Source: CAYXDO01 sp964463485 (GTDB taxonomy: Bacteria; Myxococcota; Kuafuiibacteriia; Kuafuiibacteriales; Kuafuiibacteriaceae). Taken from it: DNA of 64,000 bases. The notes below the pieces were generated by a model. That model ran no database searches, had not been told where the DNA came from, and saw nothing but the letters and a program-made list of their open reading frames with translations. The number at the start of each line of letters is the position of its first letter. Within the stretch, counting starts at the first letter, position 1. The stretch covers positions 53,000 through 116,999 of the forward strand of contig CAYXDO010000010.1 of assembly GCA_964463485.1 (NCBI GenBank), given 5' to 3'. A program made the translations under genes and the position numbers. Shown piece after piece: positions 7,919-16,942 of this stretch.

Positions 7919-8971
7919 GTGTCCAAACGATGGAAAGCCGCCCTGATCGGCGGGAGTGGGTACGGAGGCGGCGAGATCATTCGCCGGCTCGCGATTCATC
8001 CGGATGTGGAGCTCATCCGGGTCGCGAGTATCGATTTCGTCGGGGAGCCGGTCTCGGCGGCCCATCCGAACCTCGAAGGTCTCTCCGAGCTTCGGTTCGA
8101 GAATCTCTCGGCCAAGGAAGCGGCGGCCGGAGCGGACGTAGTGTTCCTGGGTCTGCCGCACAAAGTGTCGGCCCACAAGGTCGCCGAGCTGGTGGAGCTC
8201 GGCGTGCGCATCATCGATCTCTCTGGAGACTTCAGGCTGAAGGACGTCGCCGCCTACGAAAAGTACTACGGAACCCAACATCCTTGTCCGGAGCTGGTGA
8301 CGAGGTTCGTGTACGGGCTCCCGGAGCTCTTTCGGGAAGAAATTCGAAGCGCCCGGTTCGTCGCATCCCCAGGGTGCTTCGCGACCACCATCCAGCTCGG
8401 ACTCTATCCCATGGCCAAGCAGGGTTGGTTGATCGGCGGGGTGGAGACGGTGGGAATGACGGGGTCGAGCGGCAGCGGAGTGGCTCCGAGCGCGGGCACT
8501 CATCACCCCGTGCGGGCCGTGAACTTGAAGAGTTACAAGACGTTGGATCACCAACATGTTCCTGAGATCGTGGAGAGTCTCGCGCGCGTGGGCGCGACGA
8601 ACCTCGACCTTCGTTTCGTACCCGTCTCGGCCCCACTCTCTCGCGGAATTCTCGCGACCTCCTTCGTCCATGTGGATCTCTCCGTGTCCAAGGAGGCCAT
8701 CAAGGAGTCATTCGCGCGCACTTACGAAGGGGAGAAGTTCGTTCGAGCTCCAAAGAAGCGTCAGCCGGAGGTCGCTGCCGTTTCGGGGTCGAACCACGTC
8801 GAAGTGGGAGTGGTCGTCGGCGAAGTGTTCGAAGGAAAGCGCACGGTCACCTGCATCAGCGCCCTCGACAACCTCATCAAAGGGGGCGCGGGCCAGGCGA
8901 TTCAGTCCATGAACCTCATGCTCGGTCTCGACGAATCGGCCTCGCTCCAAGACCCAGGGAGCTGGCCATGA
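7919..8971 (+). CDS. argC: N-acetyl-gamma-glutamyl-phosphate reductase
   Basis: 350 aa from GTG 7919. Third step of arginine synthesis: NADPH-dependent reduction of N-acetyl-glutamyl-phosphate to the semialdehyde. The NADP-binding loop GGSGYGGGE is at residues 11-19. The nucleophile Cys153 sits in 'ASPGCFATT', and His211/His213 in the TLDHQHVPEI segment. The substrate region reads 'SAGTHHPVRAVNLKSYK' where many ArgC enzymes have ..THxPxVxxNLxAY; that variant is shared with LysY-type enzymes, so a role in lysine or arginine synthesis cannot be separated by motif alone. It overlaps argB by 4 bp (ATGA), indicating translational coupling. Confidence 0.95.
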   Translation: MSKRWKAALIGGSGYGGGEIIRRLAIHPDVELIRVASIDFVGEPVSAAHPNLEGLSELRFENLSAKEAAAGADVVFLGLPHKVSAHKVAELVELGVRIIDLSGDFRLKDVAAYEKYYGTQHPCPELVTRFVYGLPELFREEIRSARFVASPGCFATTIQLGLYPMAKQGWLIGGVETVGMTGSSGSGVAPSAGTHHPVRAVNLKSYKTLDHQHVPEIVESLARVGATNLDLRFVPVSAPLSRGILATSFVHVDLSVSKEAIKESFARTYEGEKFVRAPKKRQPEVAAVSGSNHVEVGVVVGEVFEGKRTVTCISALDNLIKGGAGQAIQSMNLMLGLDESASLQDPGSWP

Positions 8972-9792
8972 GTCGCACCGTCGTCATCAAATTGGGTGGA
9001 GAGCTGATCTCGTCGGAGCGCGAAGTCGAAGCGCGAGCGATCGCGAAAGATGTCGCGGCGATCGCGAAGACCGATCGGGTCGTGGTGGTACACGGCGGAG
9101 GTCCTCAGACCACGACACTTCAGGAGTCTCTTGGTCAAAAGCCCGTGATCGTCGCGGGCCGACGAGTCACCGATGACGCGGCGCTCGATGCCATCAAGAT
9201 GATCGTCGCCGGCAAGCTCAACGTAGATTTGTGCAGTCTCTTGAGGAGCGAAGGGGTGAATGCGGTCGGCCTTCATGGCGTCTCGGGGCGGGTGATCGCA
9301 GCAGAGAAGCGCCCGCCCCGCGTCGTGAGCGGAGGTGGAGACCAGCTGATCGATTTTCTCCACGTCGGTGACGTCGTGGGTCTGAATCGATCGCTGCTCG
9401 AGCTCTTGTCGTCGGCGGGGTACGTGCCGGTGCTCGCTTGCATCGGGAGCGATGCGTCAGGCCGGGCTTACAATATCAACGCGGACGCGGTGGCGTCGGC
9501 GGTCGCCGGGGGCCTCGAGGCGGACGCGCTCGTGTTGGTCACCAATACACCGGGCGTGTTGAAGGACGCCAAGGATCCCTCGACCCGAATGCCCAGGCTA
9601 TCGGTCGCGCAAGCGCGTGCGGCCATCGCGGACGGAACGATCGCCGGCGGAATGATTCCGAAAGTCGAGGAAGCGTTTGGCGCGCTCGACAAAGGTGTGA
9701 AGAGCGTCCGCGTCGTGGGCCGGGTCGGGGCGGGAGACCTCGAGCGCGCGCTGCTCGCGGACGGCTCCGCGGGCACGACCTTCGTGCCCTAG
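8968..9792 (+). CDS. argB: N-acetylglutamate kinase
   Basis: 274 aa. Phosphorylates N-acetylglutamate using ATP (second arginine step). Amino-acid-kinase fold: N-terminal 'VVIKLGGELI' with the phosphate-binding Lys, the 'VVVHGGGPQTT' glycine loop, 'GRRVTDDAAL' substrate-binding segment, 'NINADAVASAVAGGL' and 'ALVLVTNTPGVLKD', and the C-terminal 'IAGGMIPKVEEAF' Lys. No long N-terminal helix of the arginine-inhibited hexameric type is present, so it looks like the short, feedback-insensitive form. The ATG overlaps the argC stop. No other arg genes are in the window. Confidence 0.96.
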   Translation: MSRTVVIKLGGELISSEREVEARAIAKDVAAIAKTDRVVVVHGGGPQTTTLQESLGQKPVIVAGRRVTDDAALDAIKMIVAGKLNVDLCSLLRSEGVNAVGLHGVSGRVIAAEKRPPRVVSGGGDQLIDFLHVGDVVGLNRSLLELLSSAGYVPVLACIGSDASGRAYNINADAVASAVAGGLEADALVLVTNTPGVLKDAKDPSTRMPRLSVAQARAAIADGTIAGGMIPKVEEAFGALDKGVKSVRVVGRVGAGDLERALLADGSAGTTFVP

Positions 9793-9818
9793 GGGTCGCG
9801 CTCGACGATCGTTTGAGC

Positions 9819-10247
9819 TCAAGCTTTCTTGCCGAGCTTGCGGAGGGCGCGCTCGCGTTCTTTGCGCCCGTTCTTCGAAGCGAGCTTCTGCTCGGGAGTC
9901 AGCTTTTTCGGGCGATCCGACAGTCGTTGTCGAGCGAGGTCGAGGAGGCGGGCCTTCGAGAAGGTGGCCAGCTTGTTGCGAAAGATCTCGTCGGCCGTGA
10001 GGCCGGCGGTCTTCCTCGCGCTCATCAAGTGCTCGACGAGCTTGGTTCGATCGCCGAAGCGCTCACGGACCTTCTGTTCGACCTGGTACAGGTGCAGGAG
10101 CTTCTTGTTGGAGAGCGACGAGAGTCGACCTTTGAGCTTCTCGGGTCCTTCTCCGGCGAGGTCGTCGACCAGCGGAGCCAGCTTTTCGACGAGCGCTTTT
10201 TTGCCGCCGAAGGTCTTGTTCACCACGGCAGCGGGTGCGGGCTTCAT
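9819..10247 (-). CDS. Small basic helical protein of unknown function
   Basis: 142 aa. The start at ATG 10247 is supported by a strong GGAGGA Shine-Dalgarno at 10255-10260. The protein is Lys/Arg-rich and predicted almost wholly helical: 'GGKKALVEKLAPLVDDLAG', 'NKKLLHLYQVEQKVRERFGDRTKL', 'LTADEIFRNKLATFSKARLL', ending in a basic tail (ASKNGRKERERALRKLGKK). No catalytic motif, membrane segment or known domain is recognised. Charge and helicity would fit an RNA- or DNA-associated protein, but I make no functional claim. It converges with argB, ending 26 bp after it. Confidence 0.8.
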   Translation of the reverse strand: MKPAPAAVVNKTFGGKKALVEKLAPLVDDLAGEGPEKLKGRLSSLSNKKLLHLYQVEQKVRERFGDRTKLVEHLMSARKTAGLTADEIFRNKLATFSKARLLDLARQRLSDRPKKLTPEQKLASKNGRKERERALRKLGKKA

Positions 10248-10552
10248 TCTTGTTCCTCCAGTGCGCGCCAGGGCATGCCCCGGCATGGCGTTGGGTTGGC
10301 TACTCGATGCGAGCAAAGAGTGCAAGCGGGGCGTGACGCCCGCCCAAGCCAACGACACCGACGAGCATGCTGTGGAATCTCATTCGCTCGGGCCTTCCCG
10401 AACTGCAGAGTCACATCGACACCCAAAACGGACCCCATCGCCCGCCGCTCGACGCCCTTGGACGCGGCGAATCGAGGTTGAGCCTCGATGGCCAACCTGG
10501 AACAATGGACCGTGTTTCGCGCCTCGGACGCGAATCCCTGGGACGTCTCGGA
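10248..10552. other. Divergent intergenic region without a gene
   Basis: About 305 bp between two divergent genes. No supported coding region. A 6-bp inverted repeat TTCGCG-N7-CGCGAA (10516-10534) lies 18 nt before the lipoprotein start and could be a regulator site or a 5'-UTR hairpin. Confidence 0.5.
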
Positions 10553-12442
10553 ATGAAAAACAGAGCCGCTTTGCTCATGCTCCTCGTGACCGCTGGCTGC
10601 GTCGGCGACACCCCCGGCGGGTCGATGGGGCCGCCCGATCCGTCTCGGATCGTCGTGTTCTACCAGCTCGACGGGCTCGTCCGCGGCCGAGGTTCCCCAG
10701 GGGCACTCGGCTCCGAGGCCAAGTACGTCTACGTCGCCGCCCATCCCTCCGAAACCGTGACCGTCCCCGAAGTCTCCGAAGACGGTTCGTTCTTCTTCTC
10801 CATCTCCGCGAGCTCCCGGGACCTGCTCGAAGTCGCCGGCGCTCGGGACTTGCAGGGCTCGGAGCGCGGCACTTCGATCTTCGTCTCGATCCCACCCACC
10901 CCGCTTCCCGAGGTCGACTACATCTGCTGTATCAGCGAAGGGGCCTCGCGCGGAAACTGCCAACCCGCCGACGCCGAGCGAATCTGCAGCGCGAGCGGCG
11001 CGATCATCAACCCGTGCACCAGCGATCGCGAGTGCGCGCAGTTCTCGGGCAATTCGATCAGCCTGGCCGAAGGTGCGATCACGATCTCCCCACCCGACGA
11101 AGACGGTCGCTCGATCATCGGCGCGTCTGGAAAGCTGCCGCCGTTCGCGTTGGTGAGCATCGAGAATCGCGGGCAGAGCGGCGTAGGCGGAGTGCTCCCG
11201 CGTTTTCGCACCGGCGCGATCACGTCCGACGACGGGAGCTTCTCGGTCCGAGCGTTCGCGCGGGCCGACGACGAGTTCGTCTTCCAGGTACACGACTACG
11301 AAGGTTATCGCTCGCTGCGCCACGCCGTGTACGTGCCCGACGCCGATCTGATCGGGCTCGATGTCGTCGGCGTGTTTCCTTACGCGCCGTTGGGCGAGGG
11401 GCGACTCGGCAGGGTCGCGGTGCGCTACGCGCCAGCAGGCCGTGACGGCCTCGGAATCTGTCCGGACAGCGATGAAGGTCCCGCGCTCTGCTTCAGCGGG
11501 GGCAAGGTCGGCGACGGCAAGGTCGACGGAGGCCTCGACTTCGACATGATTCGCATCAACCAGTTCAAGATCGGCGATTCGGTCGTCGACGACCTCCGGC
11601 CTGCGGAGACGTCCCCGCTGACGTTCCCGGCGAACAAGTTCACCGACGGAGACGTCCTCGGTGGCCCGCAGACGATGATGTTGGTGATCGAGCTCTCGCT
11701 CGAAGCCTTCGTGAAGGGCCGGGCCATCGGCCAAACCGCAGGCCCCGGCGCCGACTTCCTCGCGATGATGTCGGCGGCTCGATATTTCGTCAGCTCCTTG
11801 AGAGCTCGCGACCAACTAGGCCTGGTAGTGTTTGGCTTGGACGCGGAGTCCCAAGTCTTCTCCGAGCCGACCTCCGATCGGGCCGCGCTCTTCGCCGCTC
11901 TCGATCGCGCGGCTCGCGAAGCCGAGCTCGCCGCGTCCGTGCCCAATCGAAATCGGTTCTTCCGCGGCTTGCTTGGAGCTGGAGAGAAGCTGGCGAGCAT
12001 TCCGCGTCTGGAGCGCGGATCGATCGTCGCGCTGTTGTTGTCCGACCCGCGGGACACGCTCGAGGTCTTCCAGGACGTGATCAACATCGTCACTCCCGAC
12101 CCAGACACGGGTGAAGCGGGCTTTCCGGTGTACATCGTGTCCGCTGGGCTGCAGAACGCGTACCGCGCTACGGAGATCAACGACGTGGCGCAATTCAGCT
12201 TGGGTTCTTATGTGAATGCTGTGGACGGATCCGGGCTGTTTCAGGCGGTGGCGGAGCTCACCGGACGTGTCTCTGGCGCGTATATCCTCGTCTACGACCT
12301 CACCGTGCCCCTCGGAGTCGGGAAGACGCCGGCCGTCGAGGTCGACGCCGAGCTGACGCTGCCCCAAGCCGATGGGAACCCAAAGACAGTCTCGGGCGTT
12401 TTCCAAGGCACCCTCGAGGTGCGAGACGCGCCAGGCCCGTGA
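10553..12442 (+). CDS. Predicted lipoprotein with vWA-like domain
   Basis: 629 aa. A lipoprotein signal is visible (MKNRAALLMLLVTAGC, lipid-attachment Cys16). The N-terminal half has beta-rich repeats, a Cys cluster around residue 125 (CCISEG..CQP..CSASG..CTSDREC) and a SpaA/CNA-like linker. Residues about 370-610 resemble a von Willebrand factor A fold: a hydrophobic strand 'MMLVIELSLEAF' at the MIDAS position, then 'LGLVVFGLDAESQVFSEPT', 'ALFAALDRAAREAEL', and 'GSIVALLLSDPRDTL'. The MIDAS DxSxS is degenerate (ELSLE), so metal binding may be lost. ATG 10553 is preferred over the upstream frame because it starts the signal peptide. It is followed 26 bp later by the S41 protease and is probably in the same operon. 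Confidence 0.85.
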   Translation: MKNRAALLMLLVTAGCVGDTPGGSMGPPDPSRIVVFYQLDGLVRGRGSPGALGSEAKYVYVAAHPSETVTVPEVSEDGSFFFSISASSRDLLEVAGARDLQGSERGTSIFVSIPPTPLPEVDYICCISEGASRGNCQPADAERICSASGAIINPCTSDRECAQFSGNSISLAEGAITISPPDEDGRSIIGASGKLPPFALVSIENRGQSGVGGVLPRFRTGAITSDDGSFSVRAFARADDEFVFQVHDYEGYRSLRHAVYVPDADLIGLDVVGVFPYAPLGEGRLGRVAVRYAPAGRDGLGICPDSDEGPALCFSGGKVGDGKVDGGLDFDMIRINQFKIGDSVVDDLRPAETSPLTFPANKFTDGDVLGGPQTMMLVIELSLEAFVKGRAIGQTAGPGADFLAMMSAARYFVSSLRARDQLGLVVFGLDAESQVFSEPTSDRAALFAALDRAAREAELAASVPNRNRFFRGLLGAGEKLASIPRLERGSIVALLLSDPRDTLEVFQDVINIVTPDPDTGEAGFPVYIVSAGLQNAYRATEINDVAQFSLGSYVNAVDGSGLFQAVAELTGRVSGAYILVYDLTVPLGVGKTPAVEVDAELTLPQADGNPKTVSGVFQGTLEVRDAPGP

Positions 12443-12468
12443 CCAAACGCGTTCCCGAAGGAGTACTC

Positions 12469-15400
12469 ATGCGCTTTCTGATCCGAGTCTTCGCCGTCTC
12501 GTGTGCCTGTGTCGCGATGGGCGTTGGAGGCTTTCTCACCTCGAAGCTTCGAGCCCAGCACACCCCAGACCTCATCGCAGCGGCCGGCGCAGATCGCGGC
12601 ATTTTTGGCGCTGCGGAGGGATCGTCGAGCGATGGCGACTATCGCATCTCGGCGCTGTCCGTCTTCTCGACCGTGGCGCTCCACGTGAAAGACAACTACG
12701 TGGACCCCCAACGAATCCATCCCAAGGAGATGCTCGTCGAAGCCCTCGACGAGATCGAGCGGGAGGTCCCGGAAGTGCTCGTGGAGCCGGCGGGCGAAGG
12801 CAAAGTTCGGGTCGGAGTCCCTCAACACGAACGGGTGTTCGAAATTGGCGATGTCGAGAGCTTGTGGGAAGTGAATTTGAGACTTCGAGAGATCTTCCGA
12901 TTTCTCGAGAAACACATGCCGCCCCAAAAAGACCCTCGCAACATCGAATACGCGGCGGTCAACGGAGCGCTCTCGACGCTCGATCCGCACTCCGTCCTGC
13001 TCAAGCCGGAAGCCTTCGCGGAGATGAAGACGTCCACCAAAGGTGAGTTCGGCGGCCTCGGCATCGTGATTTCGGTCCGCGACGGAAAGCTGACCATCAT
13101 GTCGCCGCTCGACGGCACGCCGGCCACCCGCGCCGGCCTCAAAGCCCTCGACGTCATCGAACGGATCGGAGACGTGTCGACGGTGTCCATGCCGATCGAG
13201 GACGCCGTTCAGCGGCTGCGCGGCCCAGAAGGTTCCAAAGTCACCATCTGGGTGTCGCGAAAAGGCTGGCCGGAAGCCAAGAAGTTCACGCTGACGCGCG
13301 AAATCATCAAGATCGAGTCAGTCGAAGGAAAGCTCCTGACCGAGTCGATCGGCTACGTCCGGATCAAGAACTTCCAACAGAACACCGGTGAAGACCTCGA
13401 GACCACCATCACGAAGCTCCAGAAGGAGAACAAGAGCCCCCTCAAGGGTCTGGTGCTCGACCTTCGCAACAACCCCGGCGGGCTCCTCGAGCAAGCCATC
13501 CGTGTCTCCGACACCTTCTTGAGCTCGGGCGACATCGTGACGACCGTTGGCTACGGCAACAAGCTCCGCGAGCCGAAGCGCGCCCAGTGGTCGGGTTCGG
13601 ATATCGACATCCCCGTGGCCGTCATCGTGAATAACGGCTCCGCATCGGCCTCCGAAATCGTCGCCGGCGCGCTCAAGAACCTCGACCGCGCCATCATCGT
13701 CGGCGAACGCACCTTCGGAAAAGGCTCCGTACAGGTGCTCTACGACTTCCCGGACAGCTCCGCGCTGAAGCTCACCATCGCCCAATACTTGACCCCTGGA
13801 AACGTCTCCATTCAGAACGTCGGCGTCGCGCCAGATGTCGCACTCACGCCTGCATGGATCGACGCCGACCTGGTGCGGCTCTTCTCCAAGCAAGACGAGC
13901 ATCGTGAAGATGCGCTCACCAAACACCTCGATCGCGCGGACCCGCCGCCCGATGAAAAGCCGAGCTACTCGCTCACGTATTTCGTCGAGAAGAAAGACGT
14001 CGAGCCCGAGGCCTCGGAGACCGAGGGCGGCGCGGAGGCCGAAGCGCCGGCCTACGACGCCATTCGCGAAGACCTTCTCATCAAATTTACCCGCGAGCTG
14101 CTCGTCAGCGCAGGGCGCTCCAAACGATCCGAGATGCTCAAAGCATCCCAGCGATTCATCTCCGAACGTGCCAACCTCGAAGAGGAGCGGATCACTCAAG
14201 CCGTCCAAAAACTCGGCATCCCGTGGGTGAAGAGCAGCGCGCCGAGGTCGACCACACCGATCGCCGCGGTCTCCGCGGAGCTCCGGATCATCGAGGGCGC
14301 GTCGGAAAAAGGGGACGTGAAGGCTGGAAACGAGGTCAAGGTCGAAGCCAAAGTCACCAACAACGGCGTGTCGCTTTTGTCCCGGGTGCGCGGAGAGATT
14401 TCGACCGACAACCCGGCGTTCCGGGGCCGCGGTGAGATGCTCTTCGGCACCCTCGAGCCGGGCGCTTCGCGGACTTTCGTCATCAAGACCAAAATCCCAA
14501 AGGAAGCGTCGTCTCGCTCGGACGTGCTCACCTTGAAGCTGGACGCGGACGAAGGTCCCATCGAGGTGGCTCCAAAGCTCGCTTTCATGACTCAGTACGT
14601 CCCACACCCCACCTTCGCCTATGGATACATCATCAACGACGCCGACCGTGGTGACGGTGACGGCATCCTCGAGCGTGGGGAAGGCGTGCGCTTCGATACT
14701 TTGATCTCCAACATAGGCGAAGGCATGGCCGACGAGGTCACGGTCCGCATCAAGACGGGCGCTGGCGAGAACCTCTTTTTGGAAAAGGGACGGGTTGAGG
14801 TGGGCGCGCTCGCGCCCGGCGAGACGAAGGTCGCCTCGCTCGAATTCCGAATTCCAGAGACGATCAAGATCGAGGGCGCCTCCAGCCAGGCCACTCTGCC
14901 CATCGAGTTGACTGTCTGGGACGGATCGACCGGGGAGTGGCTGGAAGACGAAATCAACCTCCAGGCCTTTGCGCCCGCGCCGACTCAGGTAGCAAAGAAG
15001 GCGGGCGTAGGGGTCGCGAACGCCGACCTCGCGGTTCGCGCCGGAGCGAGCCCTGATTCGCCCGTGATCGCTACTCTCCCCGTCGGCAGCGCCGTGAAGT
15101 CCGACGCCGTGGTCGGTGCGTACGTGCGCGTTCCGTTGTTGGGCGGGGCAACTCGGGCCTTCGTAAAGGCAGACGCAGTCCAGAACAAGAAACCCAAGAA
15201 GTCCGAGGATCCTGTAGCCACCTTCATTCCCATGAGGCGACCCCCGGAGATTCGGATCGAGGGACAGCTCGGCGGCCGCGTGGTCTCGACGCCCACCGTG
15301 GAGCTCACGGGTACGGTGCTCGGGCGCGCGGTGCGTGACGTGTACGTGATCTCGAACGACCAGAAGCTGATTTACGAGGCGGGCCCAGTGGTCTCCGCCA

Positions 15401-15645
15401 AACCCGCCTCGGCCGAGTGGGCGCCGCCCGACGACGCGGCCGCGACTTTGCCTTTCAAGGCCACCGTGCCTTTGACGGACGGCCAAAACAAGATCGTGAT
15501 CGTGGCGAGGCTCGACGAGCGAGTGATGTCGATCCGAACCGTTTTCGTGTCGCGAATCGAAGCCACGCAGCCGCCTGCGCCGGCCGTTGCCGAGGCAACT
15601 CAGCCCGCAACTCAGCCTAACGCCGCGGAGCGCAAAACGAACTGA
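12469..15645 (+). CDS. S41 C-terminal processing protease with CARDB-like/SH3-like extension
   Basis: 1058 aa, roughly twice the usual CtpA length. The start ATG 12469 has a GAAGGAG Shine-Dalgarno; an in-frame GTG at 12439 overlaps the previous stop but lacks this. An N-terminal signal/anchor (1-26) is followed by the N-lobe. A PDZ domain is at about 192-285 (GGLGIVIS..AGLKALDVI). The catalytic domain has 'LDLRNNPGGLLEQA' and the Ser/Lys dyad: Ser393 in NNGSASASEI and Lys418 in TFGKGS. Residues about 610-870 contain two CARDB/Ig-like beta modules (VTNNGVSLLS, FGTLEPGASRTF; ISNIGEGMADEV, VGALAPGETK). An SH3b-like segment follows (LAVRAGASPDSPVIATLPVG) and a C-terminal beta domain. The enzyme is extracytoplasmic and probably processes envelope proteins. 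Confidence 0.93.
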   Translation: MRFLIRVFAVSCACVAMGVGGFLTSKLRAQHTPDLIAAAGADRGIFGAAEGSSSDGDYRISALSVFSTVALHVKDNYVDPQRIHPKEMLVEALDEIEREVPEVLVEPAGEGKVRVGVPQHERVFEIGDVESLWEVNLRLREIFRFLEKHMPPQKDPRNIEYAAVNGALSTLDPHSVLLKPEAFAEMKTSTKGEFGGLGIVISVRDGKLTIMSPLDGTPATRAGLKALDVIERIGDVSTVSMPIEDAVQRLRGPEGSKVTIWVSRKGWPEAKKFTLTREIIKIESVEGKLLTESIGYVRIKNFQQNTGEDLETTITKLQKENKSPLKGLVLDLRNNPGGLLEQAIRVSDTFLSSGDIVTTVGYGNKLREPKRAQWSGSDIDIPVAVIVNNGSASASEIVAGALKNLDRAIIVGERTFGKGSVQVLYDFPDSSALKLTIAQYLTPGNVSIQNVGVAPDVALTPAWIDADLVRLFSKQDEHREDALTKHLDRADPPPDEKPSYSLTYFVEKKDVEPEASETEGGAEAEAPAYDAIREDLLIKFTRELLVSAGRSKRSEMLKASQRFISERANLEEERITQAVQKLGIPWVKSSAPRSTTPIAAVSAELRIIEGASEKGDVKAGNEVKVEAKVTNNGVSLLSRVRGEISTDNPAFRGRGEMLFGTLEPGASRTFVIKTKIPKEASSRSDVLTLKLDADEGPIEVAPKLAFMTQYVPHPTFAYGYIINDADRGDGDGILERGEGVRFDTLISNIGEGMADEVTVRIKTGAGENLFLEKGRVEVGALAPGETKVASLEFRIPETIKIEGASSQATLPIELTVWDGSTGEWLEDEINLQAFAPAPTQVAKKAGVGVANADLAVRAGASPDSPVIATLPVGSAVKSDAVVGAYVRVPLLGGATRAFVKADAVQNKKPKKSEDPVATFIPMRRPPEIRIEGQLGGRVVSTPTVELTGTVLGRAVRDVYVISNDQKLIYEAGPVVSAKPASAEWAPPDDAAATLPFKATVPLTDGQNKIVIVARLDERVMSIRTVFVSRIEATQPPAPAVAEATQPATQPNAAERKTN

Positions 15646-16171
15646 CTCGTCCTCCGCGCCGCGCTTCCGGGGCCGAGAAGCCTTCGCCGGCGAGCAACCT
15701 GAGAATCCACCGAGTGAGCCGCCCAGACTCTTCCTTGGCGCTTCCGAAGATCGGGATCTCCTTCTTCGACATCCAGACCTTGGGCGCCACTGGGATGGAG
15801 CGAGCGGACGCCCGACGAGACACGACAGGCCGCTCCAAGTCGGAGAGTCCCTCCCGAATCAAACGAGTCACCGCCTCCTTGCGCAAGTAGCCGAGCTCGA
15901 GGAACTTGAGGTGGACGAACACGCCCTGATCGAGCTCAGAGGCGCCGACGACCTGACAGGTCGCGGTGTGGAGCTTGGCGCTGCTGGGCGTCGCAAAGGA
16001 CACCCGAAAGCGCTCCACGCGGGGCTCGGAGGGAAGTAAGAATCCCACGCCTCCGATCGAGAAATCTCCGAGCTCCTCCGAGATCCCTCGATCGTCTCCC
16101 AGCCCGCGCACGAAGAGCTTGGTGGGGATGCGAGGACTGATTCGGCGTTCCGAGCGACGATCCAAATTCAT
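15617..16171 (-). CDS. PilZ-domain protein
   Basis: 184 aa from ATG 16171. The PilZ c-di-GMP signature is present: the RxxxR-type arginines in 'DRRSERRISPR' and 'DFSIGGVGFLL' matching D/NxSxxG. Together these predict c-di-GMP binding. The C-terminal half (about 110-184) is basic and unassigned. Upstream codons to 16330 are open but unrelated to PilZ. The 3' end overlaps the convergent protease gene by 29 bp. In Myxococcota such proteins tie c-di-GMP to motility or exopolysaccharide output; the target here is unknown. Confidence 0.9.
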   Translation of the reverse strand: MNLDRRSERRISPRIPTKLFVRGLGDDRGISEELGDFSIGGVGFLLPSEPRVERFRVSFATPSSAKLHTATCQVVGASELDQGVFVHLKFLELGYLRKEAVTRLIREGLSDLERPVVSRRASARSIPVAPKVWMSKKEIPIFGSAKEESGRLTRWILRLLAGEGFSAPEARRGGRVSSFCAPRR

Positions 16172-16295
16172 GTGCGCGATCCTCGTACCGCGAGCCGAAT
16201 CGGTCAAAATTGGGGGCAGGTCCGCGTCCGCCTTAGGTGAATGGGTCGCGACGTCACCGTGGACTCCGTGCCTTCGGCCTGGTTGAGATCCGGAG

Positions 16296-16694
16296 GTGAG
16301 CGCAAAAACCGCCCTGCTGATCGGAGCCATCTTCGGATTTTTGGGCGTAGCGTTCGGAGCGTTTGGCGCGCACGTCCTCGAGCCTCGCTTGGAGCCGCGA
16401 CTCTTCAGGGCCTTCGAAACCGGCGCGCGCTACCAGCTCATCCACGCCTTGGCGCTGTTGGTCTTGGCGCCGATGATGAGTCGAGCCGACGAACGCTCGC
16501 GGCGATGGCTTTCGCGAGCGTGTCTTGCGTTCACGGCCGGCATCGGGCTGTTCTCCTTCAGCCTCTATGCGATGGCGCTGAGCGGAGCGCGCGTGCTCGG
16601 CGCGATCACACCGTTTGGGGGTCTGGCGCTGATGACGGCGTGGATCTTCGTCGCCTTAGCCGCGGTCTCCTACGCAGAGAACTCTCCGAGATGA
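16296..16694 (+). CDS. DUF423-family small integral membrane protein
   Basis: 132 aa from GTG 16296. Four predicted transmembrane helices: 'ALLIGAIFGFLGVAFGAFGAHVL', 'ALALLVLAPMM', 'LAFTAGIGLFSFSLYAMAL' and 'ITPFGGLALMTAWIFVALA'. The 'FGAFGAH.L' segment and 'YQLIHALALL' match the DUF423/YgdD family. The biochemical role of that family is not established. GGAG immediately precedes the GTG. The gene is followed by dispersed repeat copy A. Confidence 0.9.
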   Translation: MSAKTALLIGAIFGFLGVAFGAFGAHVLEPRLEPRLFRAFETGARYQLIHALALLVLAPMMSRADERSRRWLSRACLAFTAGIGLFSFSLYAMALSGARVLGAITPFGGLALMTAWIFVALAAVSYAENSPR

Positions 16695-16765
16695 TCGAGC
16701 TTCGTCCTGAGCTGCGACTTCCCGAGTCGACGAACATGACTCGGCCAAGTCCCCGTGAGCTCGGC

Positions 16766-16893
16766 ACCACGCTGAAAGCACAGAGGGCGCGGAGAGAAGA
16801 CACCGAAGACGCAGAGAAATGCTCGTTCCCATCGCTCTGTGGTCTCTGTGGTTTGTCCGGTGATCACGAACCTCCGAGGACCTGTACTCAGAT
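16766..16893. repeat. Dispersed palindromic repeat, copy A
   Basis: 128 bp, intergenic, between the DUF423 gene and the GAF/AAA+ gene. It shares an aligned block with 53423-53572: accacgctgaaa(g/c)cacagag, then ggagagaagacac, (g/a)cagagaa, (t)gctc(g/a)ttcc, ctctgtggt, cacgaa and ggacctgtact(c/t)agat. The ends are imperfectly complementary (cacagag..ctctgtgg), so RNA would fold into a long hairpin. The element resembles the 'CACAGAG' palindromic repeats scattered in several large bacterial genomes. No coding capacity. Confidence 0.8.
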
Positions 16894-16942
16894 TCGTCGA
16901 ATCTCGGTTGGCCCTCCTTCGCCGCTCGGGTAACGTCACGCC

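Noticed and set aside
13318..15486. Long antisense open frame opposite the S41 protease
   Set aside because: Composition follows the codon pattern of the real gene on the other strand; no family resemblance.
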